From Ureibacillus galli (lineage in GTDB: Bacteria > Bacillota > Bacilli > Bacillales_A > Planococcaceae), in assembly GCF_014836845.1 (NCBI RefSeq), contig NZ_JACSQA010000015.1, positions 1-64,000 of the forward strand: a DNA stretch of 64,000 nt, written 5' to 3'. This document shows, one piece after another, positions 9,255-18,047 of this stretch; the stretch's first letter is position 1; each line of letters starts with the position of its first letter. Position numbers and translations under genes: made by a program. A model generated the notes under the pieces. The model did not search any database. It saw nothing but the letters and a program-made list of their open reading frames with translations, and was not told the origin of the DNA.

Positions 9255-9737
9255 GTGTTCGTTATAGTTCATGCAAAAGAAGTTTTATCCGATCAATTGC
9301 TGGCAAATGCAAATGACGCTAGTTGGTACGAACCTTTTTCAGTTGCAGTAGAAAATTTGTCTGAGGAACTAGCATTTTGGAAGCCAAACAAAGAAAGTAA
9401 TAGTATTGCGGAAATTGTACAACATCTACTTTATTGGAATCAAACTTGGCAAACGAGGTATGAAAAATCCCATGTTAATGCTGTGCCTTCCATCGGCAAT
9501 AATAATAATAGCTTTATACCACCAGAAAACGCCATTTTCGCAGATTTAAAAAATCAATTATTAGAAGTGCTATTACGCTGGCAAGAGTTAATAACTGAAG
9601 AAAAAATTGAGAGTAATGTGAACGGTTTTCCCGAAGCAGTAAATTGGTGGCAGGTACTGGGAAATGTTTCGACTCATAACGCATATCACATTGGTCAAAT
9701 TATTTATATAAGAAAGATGCAAAATAACTGGAAATAG
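9255..9737 (+). CDS. DinB-family protein
   Basis: A 160-aa four-helix-bundle protein of the DinB/YfiT-like metal-binding superfamily, whose members include metal-dependent thiol transferases and many uncharacterised bacilli proteins. Metal ligands are seen as His near residue 58 (EIVQHLLYWN) and the pair around HNAYHIGQI near 141-145. The only in-frame start near the first helix is GTG at 9255, which sits only 1-2 nt after TTAGGGA, so the exact start is uncertain. It is monocistronic. A second, frameshifted DinB gene lies at 56530-57034. Confidence 0.8.
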   Translation: MFVIVHAKEVLSDQLLANANDASWYEPFSVAVENLSEELAFWKPNKESNSIAEIVQHLLYWNQTWQTRYEKSHVNAVPSIGNNNNSFIPPENAIFADLKNQLLEVLLRWQELITEEKIESNVNGFPEAVNWWQVLGNVSTHNAYHIGQIIYIRKMQNNWK

Positions 9738-9945
9738 AACAATAAAAATGTATCAATTTTATAATGGAAGTTTTAGTTAAATAACGATATTTCACAATCG
9801 GGCATAATTCGTATAAGCAATTGTGTCCTTTTTTTATGGATAACGTTCAATTTCTAACTCACAACTAATTAAGGAAAATTTGAACAATTTTGAAACGAAT
9901 ACTCTGTTTAATCGTAGAAAAGAAAAAACAGAAGGAGTGGATGGA

Positions 9946-10326
9946 TTGAATAAAATATTTGCATCATTGTTTTTAATTATTGCAATGTTATCCGGCTGTA
10001 ATTTTTCGTCGTCATCTTTAAGTTTCAGTAATATTGAAAATGTTCCTGATCATGTAGAAAGTATAATTGATACCAATCTAAAACTTCAATTAATTAATGA
10101 TGGAGAAAAAGGTTCATATATTATTTTTCGTTCAAATGGCGATATCAACACGAATGTTGAACAACAAGATGATAACGTAATACTAATAAATTTGAACGAA
10201 TCGGGTTCAACGGATGGGGTAGAACAACCAAATATCTATTATTTAACAGCAGATCCAAAACCACATGAAATATCAGTATATGTTAATGGAGAATTAACTC
10301 CTTTTGAAATGGTAACAGGTCTATAA
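9946..10326 (+). CDS. Small lipoprotein of unknown function
   Basis: A 126-aa secreted lipoprotein. The signal peptide MNKIFASLFLIIAMLSGC ends in a clear LSGC lipobox, so the mature protein would be a lipid-anchored, extracytoplasmic chain of about 108 residues with no recognised domain. I place the start at TTG 9946 because AGAAGGAG lies 8 nt before it and this start gives a normal signal peptide; the longer frame from 9880 has no ribosome site. Its role is unknown. Confidence 0.75.
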   Translation: MNKIFASLFLIIAMLSGCNFSSSSLSFSNIENVPDHVESIIDTNLKLQLINDGEKGSYIIFRSNGDINTNVEQQDDNVILINLNESGSTDGVEQPNIYYLTADPKPHEISVYVNGELTPFEMVTGL

Positions 10327-10380
10327 GTAATGTCAGGAGATAAATTTTTTTAACAACAGATAAAATTGTATTTATATAGT

Positions 10381-10410
10381 AAAAGCCAGGGCAATGTGTC
10401 TTGGCTTTTT
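10381..10410 (+). terminator. Rho-independent terminator after the lipoprotein gene
   Basis: AAAAGCCA pairs with TGGCTTTT across a 13-nt loop, followed by further T residues. Confidence 0.7.
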
Positions 10411-10575
10411 GGTTTGAGAAAAATACTTACGATCACTTTACTTTTAAAAGAAATGACTGCTGTATGGGGAGAGAAAAAGATTTTAAGGAAAGGTAATACT
10501 TTTTTCATTGTAAGAATATTAAATAAGAAGAAAATGCTAAAATTTTTAAGAAGAAAAATTGATTGTTTGATAAAG

Positions 10576-10620
10576 GAAGTTGTAAAGATCTCGTTATATA
10601 GGATATTTACAACTTCTTCT
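10576..10620 (+). other. Hairpin in the leader of the MFS gene
   Basis: An 11-bp perfect stem (GAAGTTGTAAA at 10576-10586 with TTTACAACTTC at 10606-10616) ends about 28 bases before the MFS start and is followed by TTCTCATT. It could be a weak terminator or attenuator, or an operator; the sequence does not decide. Confidence 0.45.
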
Positions 10621-10644
10621 CATTGAGCAAAAGGGATGTGTGCC

Positions 10645-11841
10645 ATGTCTGGTCACTATAAGTTCACACTATATTTATTAATGTTTTGTATGTTTATTAC
10701 GATGGGCGGTTTAGGGATTATCGTCCCCGTTATGCCGGCTTATTTAGAAATGTTTGATGCTGGAGGGAAGATTTACGGATTATTAATTGCCACCTTTTCC
10801 TTTGCACAGTTTATTTTATCCCCATTTATTGGTGAACTGTCGGATAAATATGGTCGTAAAAATTTTATCATCATCGGTTTAATCTTTTTTGGTTGTGCTT
10901 TAATATTGTTTGGTCTTGCAAATTCTTTATGGTTACTATTTGTGTCTCGATTAATAAGTGGCATCGGAGCAGCGTTTGTGATGCCAACGATATTGGCCTA
11001 TGTTGGTGACGTTACGCCACTTGAAGAACGAGGAAAAGGAATGAGTTTAATAGGTGCAGCAGTTAGTTTAGGTTTTACAATAGGACCAAGTATCGGTGGT
11101 GGATTGTCGGGGATTACTTTAGAATTTCCTTTTTACTTTGCAGGTTCTATCGCTTTAGTTGCGGCTGCTATTTCTTATTTTGTATTACCGACTGTTGAAC
11201 AGAAAATAAATATACCAGTTGCTAATCGAAAGGAAAATACTTTTAAACAAGTCATTTCTTCTTTTAAAGTACCCTATTTTGTTTTTCTAATTGTTGTTTT
11301 CACTTTCAGTTTTGGAATTGCGAACTATCAAGCAACGATGTCTCTCTATTTAGATGATAAATTTCAGTATACGCCTTTTTTAATTTCTATCATTTTTACA
11401 GTAGGCGGCTTAGTTGGTGTACTTCTTCAATTGTTCTGGATGGATAAATTATTTCTTCGCTTTGGTGAAATGAAAATTATTTTATTTCATTTGGTATTGG
11501 CAGCAATTACCCTCGTATTATTAATTTACGTAAATGGATTTTTCATTATATTAACGGTTGCTTCGTTAAACACAATTGCCGCAACTTTCATTCGTCCAGC
11601 AGTTAATACAGCCATTAGTAAAATGGCGGGAGATGAACAAGGATTTGCTGCTGGAATGAATAACGCGTATATGAGCTTAGGAAACATGGTCGGTCCAATC
11701 TGTGCAGGTATATTATATGATTGGAAAATAGATTCACCTTATTTATTTGGAGCCTTTGTATTATTCAGTTGTTTCATTCTAACTTATTTTTGGTCAATGA
11801 AAAAATCAGCCCATCAAAAATTACAATCATTGAATCCATAA
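10645..11841 (+). CDS. MFS transporter, DHA1/TetA-NorA-like drug exporter
   Basis: A 398-aa protein with 12 predicted membrane helices. The loop 2-3 signature GELSDKYGRKNF (near 60-71) and the motif-C-like segment in helix 5 (GAAVSLGFTIGPSIGGG, near 137-153) place it among proton-coupled drug exporters of the DHA1 branch. Substrate is unknown. The ATG at 10645 has AAAGGGA at 8 nt; the upstream in-frame ATG at 10636 abuts that site and is unlikely. The gene is monocistronic with a hairpin in its leader and a strong terminator behind it. Confidence 0.88.
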   Translation: MSGHYKFTLYLLMFCMFITMGGLGIIVPVMPAYLEMFDAGGKIYGLLIATFSFAQFILSPFIGELSDKYGRKNFIIIGLIFFGCALILFGLANSLWLLFVSRLISGIGAAFVMPTILAYVGDVTPLEERGKGMSLIGAAVSLGFTIGPSIGGGLSGITLEFPFYFAGSIALVAAAISYFVLPTVEQKINIPVANRKENTFKQVISSFKVPYFVFLIVVFTFSFGIANYQATMSLYLDDKFQYTPFLISIIFTVGGLVGVLLQLFWMDKLFLRFGEMKIILFHLVLAAITLVLLIYVNGFFIILTVASLNTIAATFIRPAVNTAISKMAGDEQGFAAGMNNAYMSLGNMVGPICAGILYDWKIDSPYLFGAFVLFSCFILTYFWSMKKSAHQKLQSLNP

Positions 11842-11858
11842 TGGATGGTAAAAAGTAA

Positions 11859-11890
11859 GACTGATTCCTGTATGAAAGGAATCAGTTTTT
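11859..11890 (+). terminator. Rho-independent terminator
   Basis: CTGATTCC and GGAATCAG (11861-11868 and 11878-11885) followed by TTTTT. Confidence 0.85.
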
Positions 11891-12024
11891 ATATGGAAAA
11901 TATTAAACAAGAAGACAATAAATTTGTAGATTTCTTCAGATGATAGTATTTTTATTAAATACAGATTTAGAAAGTGATGGAGAAAGGGAAAAGCTACAAT
12001 ATCCTTCGAGAAAGGAGCATATAG

Positions 12025-12858
12025 ATGGGGATAGAAGTAAAAGAAATTGTATCAAAGAAAATATTGACTGAAGCAAAAGGTTATTTAGATGTTGGTTTTA
12101 CCCATTCTCTTAATCCGTACAGTGGTTGTGCATTTTCTTGTAAATATTGTTATGTAAGAGAAATGCCCATTCAAAAATTTAAAGAGATTCCATGGGGGGA
12201 ATGGTTGAATATTAAATTAAACGCAGCGGAAAATTATCGTAAAGAAATGGTAAAAGTTCGTAACAAACAAGGTTCTTTGAATATATTCATGTCTTCTGCA
12301 ACCGATCCATACCAACCAATAGAACGTAAAGCACTCATCACAAGAAGCATATTAGAGGCAATGATTGAATATCCACCTGATTTGCTTCAAATTCAAACAC
12401 GTAGTCCTTTGATTACTCGAGATGTTGATTTGTTAATAAAATTAAAAGAAAAATGTAAAGTCATCGTATCCATGACAATTGAAACTGATTGGGATGAAAT
12501 TAGAAAACTATTTGCACCTTACTCACCAGGTATTCATTTACGTTTGCGTGCATTAGAAGAACTGCGCAGCAAGGGAATATTTACGCAAGCTTCTATTTCT
12601 CCTGTATTACCATTTACTCCAGAGTTTCCAAAAGTACTAGGAAACATAGCGGATACTATATGGATTGATACGTTAAACATTGGGGATGGAGCGAAAGGCA
12701 AACGATCAGATAGATTAGGAATGCCACAACTATTCGAAGAACATGGACTATCAAAGTGGTACCGAGAGGATATACATGAAAGGGTAGCAAAGTATTTTAA
12801 AAAATTTTTTCCTTGTGACAAAATACGCATTTCAAAATATGATGCCTTTCCAACATAA
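12025..12858 (+). CDS. SPL-family radical SAM protein
   Basis: A 277-aa member of the spore-photoproduct-lyase-like radical SAM family (COG1533 type). The cluster motif is CAFSCKYC at residues 35-42 (CX3CX2C), followed by the MSSATDPYQPIE segment and TIETD typical of the group. True spore photoproduct lyases are longer and have an additional conserved Cys; this shorter family has no assigned reaction. The ATG at 12025 follows GAAAGGAGCATATAG. It is monocistronic, closed by a terminator. DNA-lesion repair is possible but not supported beyond homology. Confidence 0.85.
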   Translation: MGIEVKEIVSKKILTEAKGYLDVGFTHSLNPYSGCAFSCKYCYVREMPIQKFKEIPWGEWLNIKLNAAENYRKEMVKVRNKQGSLNIFMSSATDPYQPIERKALITRSILEAMIEYPPDLLQIQTRSPLITRDVDLLIKLKEKCKVIVSMTIETDWDEIRKLFAPYSPGIHLRLRALEELRSKGIFTQASISPVLPFTPEFPKVLGNIADTIWIDTLNIGDGAKGKRSDRLGMPQLFEEHGLSKWYREDIHERVAKYFKKFFPCDKIRISKYDAFPT

Positions 12859-12884
12859 AAAGCTTGATTGTTCAAGCTTTTTTA
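12857..12884 (+). terminator. Rho-independent terminator
   Basis: AAAAGCTTGA and TTCAAGCTTTTTT form a compact stem with a poly-T tail. Confidence 0.85.
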
Positions 12885-13053
12885 TTTTTCTTTTTAAACT
12901 ATTTGACGGGTCAACCTTTATTTTGAAATAGTTTTAATAATCCGCAGATAATTTGTCAAATCGCTAAAACAATGATTTCAAATAGAATCAATTGATAGAA
13001 TATTTATATTCTTATAGAATTAAAAGTAAATGACTAAAAAAGGTTGCTGTTTT

Positions 13054-14649
13054 ATGAGGAGAGTATCGATTCAAACAAAAATTTTAGGTTTAACATTATC
13101 ATTAAGCTTTTTAATTATTCTCCTATTGACTTCTTATTTTACCTATATGCATGGTAAACAAATAGCAGAAGATAGAGGCCGTTTAGCGTTAGAACTATCG
13201 AAATCCGTTTCAATGATGCCAACGATAATCGAAGCTTTTGAAACGGACAATCCATCAGAAACCATTCAACCTGTTGTGGAAAAAATTCGTCAAAAAACAG
13301 GAGCAGAATTTATCGTAGTAGGAAATAAAGAAGGGATTCGCTATTCCCACCCAGAAGAGTCGGAAATTGGGAAGAAAATGGTCGGTGGGGACAGTAAACG
13401 TGCGATTGAGAAGGGAGAATACTATATTTCGGAAGCTCGTGGTTCTCTAGGACTTTCAATGAGGGGTAAATCTCCAATATTTAATAGGAATGGAGACATC
13501 ATTGGCGTTGTTTCGGTTGGTTTTTTAGTAGAAGATATCGAAAGACAAATATTTAAAAATGTATCAAAAGAATTAGTCATTTCTTTATCAGCTCTTATTT
13601 TATCGATTATAGGAAGTTTTTTACTTGCGAAAAGCATTCGAAAGGATACTTTGGGGTTAGAACCATATGAAATTGTAAATTTATATAAAGTAAAAAATGC
13701 TGTACTACATTCCGTTCAAGAAGGGATTTTGTCAGTTGACAAAAATGGAATCATTACTTCCATGAATCAACGGGCTAAAACTTTACTTGGCATCAAAGGC
13801 TCTGTTCGTCATCTAAAAGTAGATGGACTATTTCCAACAAGTTATTTATATGATGTCTTACATTCAGGGGAACCACAATTTGATAAAGAACTAACATGGA
13901 AAAAGAAAACGATGATTGTCAGTTGTACACCGATTAAAGATGAAAAAAGTGTGAATGGGGTCGTTGCTGTCTTTCGTGAAAAGACAGAAATTGAGCAAAT
14001 GATTAATACATTATCTGAAATGAAAACTTATTCTGAGGAGTTAAGAGCTCAAACCCATGAATACACGAATAAATTATACGTTCTATCAGGACTTTTACAA
14101 CTTGGTGAGTATGAAGAAGCCATCGAAATGATTCAAGGGGAAACGTCTGAGTTGGAGTTTCAAAATCAGATCGTGTTTGAACAAATCCGAGATACGAAAG
14201 TTCAAGTAATCTTATTAGGGAAAATAGGAAAGGCGTCGGAGAAAAAAATTGTTTTTGAAATAGCACCAGAAAGTTATATTGATAAACTGCCAGATCATAT
14301 TCGGCTTTCGCAATTAACACTAATACTTGGAAATATTATAGATAATGCATTTGAAGCCGTTTCTGATATAGACAAGCCTATCATTAAATTTTTTGCTACA
14401 GATATAGGTGAAGACATTATTTTTGAAGTAAGTGATAATGGCAAAGGGATAGCGGACGAAGATATGCCATCTCTTTTTGAAAGGGGCTTTACTTCAAAAG
14501 AAGGAGATAATCCAAGGGGATACGGACTATCAAATGCTGAAGGGGCGGTAAAAGAACTAGGTGGTATTATTGAAGTCCAAAATGGCAACGAGAACACTGT
14601 ATTTACCGTATATCTTCCAAAACAACTGCTAGGAGGGGAAAAACATTGA
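13054..14649 (+). CDS. Sensor histidine kinase, CitA/DcuS type (CitS-like)
   Basis: A 531-aa membrane sensor kinase for di- or tricarboxylates. Order: membrane helix near 12-32, an extracytoplasmic Cache-like sensor about 33-165 with the GEYYISEARGSLGLSMRG ligand-pocket block, a second helix near 170-192, a cytoplasmic PAS domain about 210-310, the phospho-acceptor region with AQTHEYTNKL, and an ATPase domain with NIIDNAFEA, DNGKGI and GYGL. The ATG at 13054 is preceded by AAAAAAGG; an in-frame ATG at 13030 is also possible. It overlaps its response regulator by 4 nt, and the pair precedes a CitMHS transporter, as in the B. subtilis citST-citM arrangement, so citrate or a related acid is the probable signal. 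Confidence 0.88.
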   Translation: MRRVSIQTKILGLTLSLSFLIILLLTSYFTYMHGKQIAEDRGRLALELSKSVSMMPTIIEAFETDNPSETIQPVVEKIRQKTGAEFIVVGNKEGIRYSHPEESEIGKKMVGGDSKRAIEKGEYYISEARGSLGLSMRGKSPIFNRNGDIIGVVSVGFLVEDIERQIFKNVSKELVISLSALILSIIGSFLLAKSIRKDTLGLEPYEIVNLYKVKNAVLHSVQEGILSVDKNGIITSMNQRAKTLLGIKGSVRHLKVDGLFPTSYLYDVLHSGEPQFDKELTWKKKTMIVSCTPIKDEKSVNGVVAVFREKTEIEQMINTLSEMKTYSEELRAQTHEYTNKLYVLSGLLQLGEYEEAIEMIQGETSELEFQNQIVFEQIRDTKVQVILLGKIGKASEKKIVFEIAPESYIDKLPDHIRLSQLTLILGNIIDNAFEAVSDIDKPIIKFFATDIGEDIIFEVSDNGKGIADEDMPSLFERGFTSKEGDNPRGYGLSNAEGAVKELGGIIEVQNGNENTVFTVYLPKQLLGGEKH

Positions 14650-15326
14650 AAATAAAAGCAGTTATCGCAGAAGATGACTTTCGTGTAGCGGCTATCCATG
14701 AAAAGTTTTTAGGCAGTTTTGATGGAATAGAAGTCGTAGGGAAAGCATTAAATGGGAAAGAAACTATTGAGATTTTAAAGAAGGAGAAACCGGATTTACT
14801 TCTACTAGATGTATATATGCCCGACCAACTCGGTACCGATTTGCTTCCAATTATTCGTAAGCAATTTGCAAATTTAGATATTATTATGATAACTGCAGCG
14901 ATCGATAAAGAACTGTTTACGAAAGCACTTCATTACGGGGTAGAGTATTTTTTAATAAAACCTGTTAAGATGGAACGGTTTAATGAAACAATTGAAGAGT
15001 ATTTGAATAAAAATCAGCTTTTACAATCCAAACAGGAAATAGATCAGGATTTTGTGGATCTCATATTAAAAAAATCTTCTCCTACTACTACTACGAAAGA
15101 AACAGTGCTCCCAAAGGGAATTGATGAAATTACCCTCGTGAAAGTAAGAACTGTACTGGAAAATAGTAAAACGAGTTTATCGGCTGAGCAGGTGAGCGAA
15201 CAAATTGGGGCTTCACGAATTACTGCTAGGCGATATTTGGAATATTTAATTACTGTAAAAGAATGTAAAGCGGAAGTCGTCTATGGTGTTGTGGGAAGAC
15301 CTGAACGAAGATATTGTAAAATTTAA
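14646..15326 (+). CDS. Response regulator, CitB/DcuR type (CitT-like)
   Basis: A 226-aa cytoplasmic response regulator. The receiver domain (1-120) has acidic residues EDD at 9-11, the phospho-acceptor Asp in LLLLDVYMP near 56, and Lys in LIKPVK near 107. The C-terminal half has a winged-HTH-like segment (SAEQVSEQIGASRITARRYL) of the CitB/DcuR class. Start is TTG at 14646, with AGGAGGGG 6 nt upstream and a TTGA overlap with the kinase stop, so the two are translationally coupled. It likely activates the CitMHS gene downstream, in competition with CcpA at the cre-like site. Confidence 0.9.
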   Translation: MKIKAVIAEDDFRVAAIHEKFLGSFDGIEVVGKALNGKETIEILKKEKPDLLLLDVYMPDQLGTDLLPIIRKQFANLDIIMITAAIDKELFTKALHYGVEYFLIKPVKMERFNETIEEYLNKNQLLQSKQEIDQDFVDLILKKSSPTTTTKETVLPKGIDEITLVKVRTVLENSKTSLSAEQVSEQIGASRITARRYLEYLITVKECKAEVVYGVVGRPERRYCKI

Positions 15327-15380
15327 CATAAAATTATTAGAGATAGTAGGTTAAATCGTTAACGAAAGGGGGGAGAAAAC

Positions 15381-15872
15381 TTGGAACATGGCAATTTAGT
15401 TATTTGGGAACCACTTCAAGTCAACCCCTTTGACCGATTTCATGCACCAATGAATCTAGTATCTATGCATTTTGAAGGTGATTTTGTACTGAAATTTAAT
15501 ACGTTTAACAGTTCAAAGGAATATATTTTTACTTACAAACAAAATCAATCCAATTATTACGCTATTCGACATTTTCGTATTCTTGAAGAATTTATAAGGC
15601 ATGATATTGAAATATTAATTGATCAATTTCGTTTAAAAAGAGAATCATTAGGATTACCTAAATTAACCTATAACCATACTTTTTTTAAAATAGAAAATTC
15701 CAGCTTTTTATCTTGGTATCGAAGTATTGATCCATCCTTCCCATTACAAGAAGATTGCTGTGTAGAACATCATTTATATATTACATCGAATTATTTTATT
15801 GATGTATTAAGTGAACAACAGCCTACTATTACCATATCTACTAATAATGACAGTGGCAATTTAATTGAATAA
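15381..15872 (+). CDS. Hypothetical protein in the citrate-transport operon
   Basis: A 163-aa soluble protein with no recognised domain. It is rich in aromatic residues and has no signal peptide. The TTG start at 15381 follows AAAGGGGGGAG at a normal distance, and the gene begins 55 nt after the response regulator, so it is probably the third gene of the kinase-regulator transcript, which ends at the terminator at 15935. A role linked to carboxylate sensing is inferred from position only. Confidence 0.65.
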   Translation: MEHGNLVIWEPLQVNPFDRFHAPMNLVSMHFEGDFVLKFNTFNSSKEYIFTYKQNQSNYYAIRHFRILEEFIRHDIEILIDQFRLKRESLGLPKLTYNHTFFKIENSSFLSWYRSIDPSFPLQEDCCVEHHLYITSNYFIDVLSEQQPTITISTNNDSGNLIE

Positions 15873-15934
15873 ATTGAAAAGATATTATTTCACAACGTTA
15901 ATAATTTTGAGAAGATAGTCTTTTTAATATGCGT

Positions 15935-15961
15935 GGGCACTTTTAAAGTGCCCATTTTTTT
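15935..15961 (+). terminator. Rho-independent terminator
   Basis: GGGCACTTT and AAGTGCCC followed by ATTTTTTT close the kinase-regulator operon. Confidence 0.9.
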
Positions 15962-16053
15962 ATTGTAATAAAGTTTCAGTATGACATGTTCGGATATGAT
16001 TTCCGTGAACACAATGTACAAAAGTTTCGTAATGTTCTTAAAAAACATTATTT

Positions 16054-16067
16054 TGCAATCGCTTACA
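16054..16067. promoter_or_regulatory. cre-like site (CcpA) before the CitMHS transporter
   Basis: TGCAATCGCTTACA differs from the cre consensus TGWAANCGNTNWCA at one position (C for W at position 3). It lies 84 bases before the transporter start, where CcpA would repress citrate uptake in the presence of preferred sugars. Confidence 0.65.
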
Positions 16068-16150
16068 AAAGAGAAATTCTCATCTACAATTAATTCAAAG
16101 GGAAAATAATAGATAATGATTTTACTTCATAAGGGGGAGGAAAAATAAAT

Positions 16151-17443
16151 ATGCTAGCGATTTTAGGATTTTTAATGATAATTGTATTTATGGTTTTAAT
16201 CATGACTGGACGACTTTCAGCAATGATCGCACTGATTATGATACCAATTGTTTTTGCTTTAATTGGTGGGTTCGGTAGTGAAATGGGACCGATGATGTTA
16301 GACGGAATTAAAAGTGTTGCACCAACAGGAATTATGATTTTGTTTGCAATCCTTTATTTCGGTACTTTAATTGATGCAGGGGTTTTTGATCCGATTATTA
16401 ATACAATCCTTAAAATTGTAAAAGGTGATCCTGTTAAAATTGCCATCGGTACAGCAGTATTAGCTCTACTTATTTCATTAGATGGTGATGGTACTACTAC
16501 ATATATGATTACAATTTCAGCAATGCTTCCACTATATAAAAGAATTGGAATGAAACCGATTATTTTAGCAGGGATTGCGGTTTCCGCTTCAGGTGTGATG
16601 AATCTATTACCATGGGGTGGACCGACAGCAAGGGTAATGTCCGCTTTAAATTTAGAAATGTCTGAAGTATTTACACCAGTAATACCAGCGATGGTTGGTG
16701 GAGCTCTTTTTGTACTGTTGATGGCCTTTATTTTAGGGCGAAAAGAAAGAAAGAGAATTGGTATTATCGAGTTTGATTATCAAACAATGGCTCAACTAAC
16801 GGCAACAGTAGATGATGACAATTTAAAACGTCCGAAATTAATCATATTTAACTATGCATTAACGATTATTCTTTTAGTTGCACTAATTATGGAACTACTG
16901 CCACCAGTAGCATTGTTCATGCTTGGATTTGCAATTGCGATTACAGTTAACTATCCAAAAATGAAAGATCAAAAAGAGCGTATTGCAAATTATGCGGATA
17001 ATGCATTGTCTGTTGTTTCAATGGTTTTTGCAGCAGGTATTTTTACAGGTATTCTTTCAGGAACGACAATGGTAGATGCAATGGCAAATTCAGTTATTCA
17101 ATATATACCAGAGTCTATGGGATCCCATTTCGCTATCATAACGGCTATTCTTAGTGCTCCTTTCACTTTCTTTATGTCAAACGATGCATTTTACTACGGT
17201 GTTCTACCGTTACTTGCGAAAGCAGGAGCAGTATATGGCATTGATCCAGCTTTAATTGGTAGAGCTTCTCTTTTAGGGTTACCGGTTCATTTATTAAGTC
17301 CATTAGTGCCGTCGACTTATTTATTAGTAGGAATGGTCGGTGAAGATTTTGGGAAATTCCAACGAATTTTCTTAAAATGGGCTTTCGGGTCTACGATTGT
17401 TATGATAATTGTTTGTCTTGTATTAGGAATAATTCCTTTCTAA
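16151..17443 (+). CDS. CitMHS-family metal-citrate symporter
   Basis: A 430-aa polytopic carrier of the CitMHS family, which imports citrate complexed with Mg2+ (CitM) or Ca2+ (CitH) with protons. The N-terminus (MLAILGFLMIIVFM), the LISLDGDGTTTYMITISAMLPLY block and the NLLPWGGPTARVM loop are family hallmarks; length is normal. The ATG at 16151 follows AAGGGGGAGG. It lies downstream of a CitST-like pair, behind its own terminator-separated promoter region with a cre-like site. Which metal complex it prefers cannot be read. A decayed paralogue is at 25393. Confidence 0.93.
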   Translation: MLAILGFLMIIVFMVLIMTGRLSAMIALIMIPIVFALIGGFGSEMGPMMLDGIKSVAPTGIMILFAILYFGTLIDAGVFDPIINTILKIVKGDPVKIAIGTAVLALLISLDGDGTTTYMITISAMLPLYKRIGMKPIILAGIAVSASGVMNLLPWGGPTARVMSALNLEMSEVFTPVIPAMVGGALFVLLMAFILGRKERKRIGIIEFDYQTMAQLTATVDDDNLKRPKLIIFNYALTIILLVALIMELLPPVALFMLGFAIAITVNYPKMKDQKERIANYADNALSVVSMVFAAGIFTGILSGTTMVDAMANSVIQYIPESMGSHFAIITAILSAPFTFFMSNDAFYYGVLPLLAKAGAVYGIDPALIGRASLLGLPVHLLSPLVPSTYLLVGMVGEDFGKFQRIFLKWAFGSTIVMIIVCLVLGIIPF

Positions 17444-17494
17444 AATATCCGAGAGGTTTTCCTTCTAATTTAAATAATTGAAAGAAAATTAAGT

Positions 17495-17529
17495 GATAAC
17501 GATAGTGAGAGCTATCGTTATCTTTTTTA
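17495..17529 (+). terminator. Rho-independent terminator
   Basis: An 11-bp perfect stem (GATAACGATAG with CTATCGTTATC) followed by TTTTTT. Confidence 0.92.
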
Positions 17530-17598
17530 TGATGTTTACTTTTAACATTTTTATTAGGGCTATTGAAAACCAACTTCTTGACTCAAAAACAATATAAC

Positions 17599-17613
17599 AC
17601 TACAATGTGTAAT
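17599..17613. promoter_or_regulatory. BlaI/MecI-type operator before the blaI-like gene
   Basis: ACTACAATGTGTAAT contains TACA-N3-TGTA, centred 23 bases before the regulator start. The same TACA-N3-TGTA layout is perfect at 18914-18928. Known BlaI/MecI/CopY operators are built on TACA and TGTA half-sites, usually with two central bases. Confidence 0.7.
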
Positions 17614-17628
17614 GTGAGGTGGTAAATC

Positions 17629-18045
17629 GTGTTGATTCGTAAATTTAAAATGAAAGAAACTGGCTTAAACCGTTTTTTTGGACCGCTTGAAGCAAAAATT
17701 ATGGACATTTTATGGAATGTGGAAAGAGAAATGACAATCAAAGATGTTCAAAATGAGTTAGAAAAAGAGAAGTCCACTAATTTCAATACGGTGATGACTG
17801 TTATGAATCGATTAGTAGAAAAGGGGATCCTTCGAAAACAAGCAGTAGGTCGCTCATCTGTTTATACACCCGTACAATCGAGAGAATGCTTTTTGAATGA
17901 ACAATCAAAGGAAATGACCCATGAATTAATGGATGAATTCGGGACTGTCGTTGTCAGTCATATGTTAGATGCACTTGAAGAGGTTGATGAAGACCTTGTT
18001 TCAAAACTTGAACAAAAAATTAAAGAATTAAAAAAGGATAAGTAA
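17629..18045 (+). CDS. BlaI/MecI/CopY-family transcriptional repressor
   Basis: A 138-aa winged-helix repressor. The N-terminal 80 residues carry the family pattern (PLEAKIMDILW, then TVMTVMNRLVEKGILRK and SSVYTP), and the C-terminal helices form the dimer and protease-sensitive region. GTG start at 17629 with TGTGAGGTGG upstream. Only two bases separate it from the M56 peptidase gene, the classical repressor/receptor-protease pairing in which the protease inactivates the repressor. TACA-N3-TGTA operators sit before it and before the dsbA-like gene, so it probably autoregulates and controls the thiol-redox genes. Confidence 0.92.
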   Translation: MLIRKFKMKETGLNRFFGPLEAKIMDILWNVEREMTIKDVQNELEKEKSTNFNTVMTVMNRLVEKGILRKQAVGRSSVYTPVQSRECFLNEQSKEMTHELMDEFGTVVVSHMLDALEEVDEDLVSKLEQKIKELKKDK

Positions 18046-18047
18046 CT

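Noticed and set aside
10366-10626. 86-codon open frame between lipoprotein and MFS genes
   Set aside because: It runs through a terminator hairpin and a second stem, lacks a ribosome site and has a random-looking composition.
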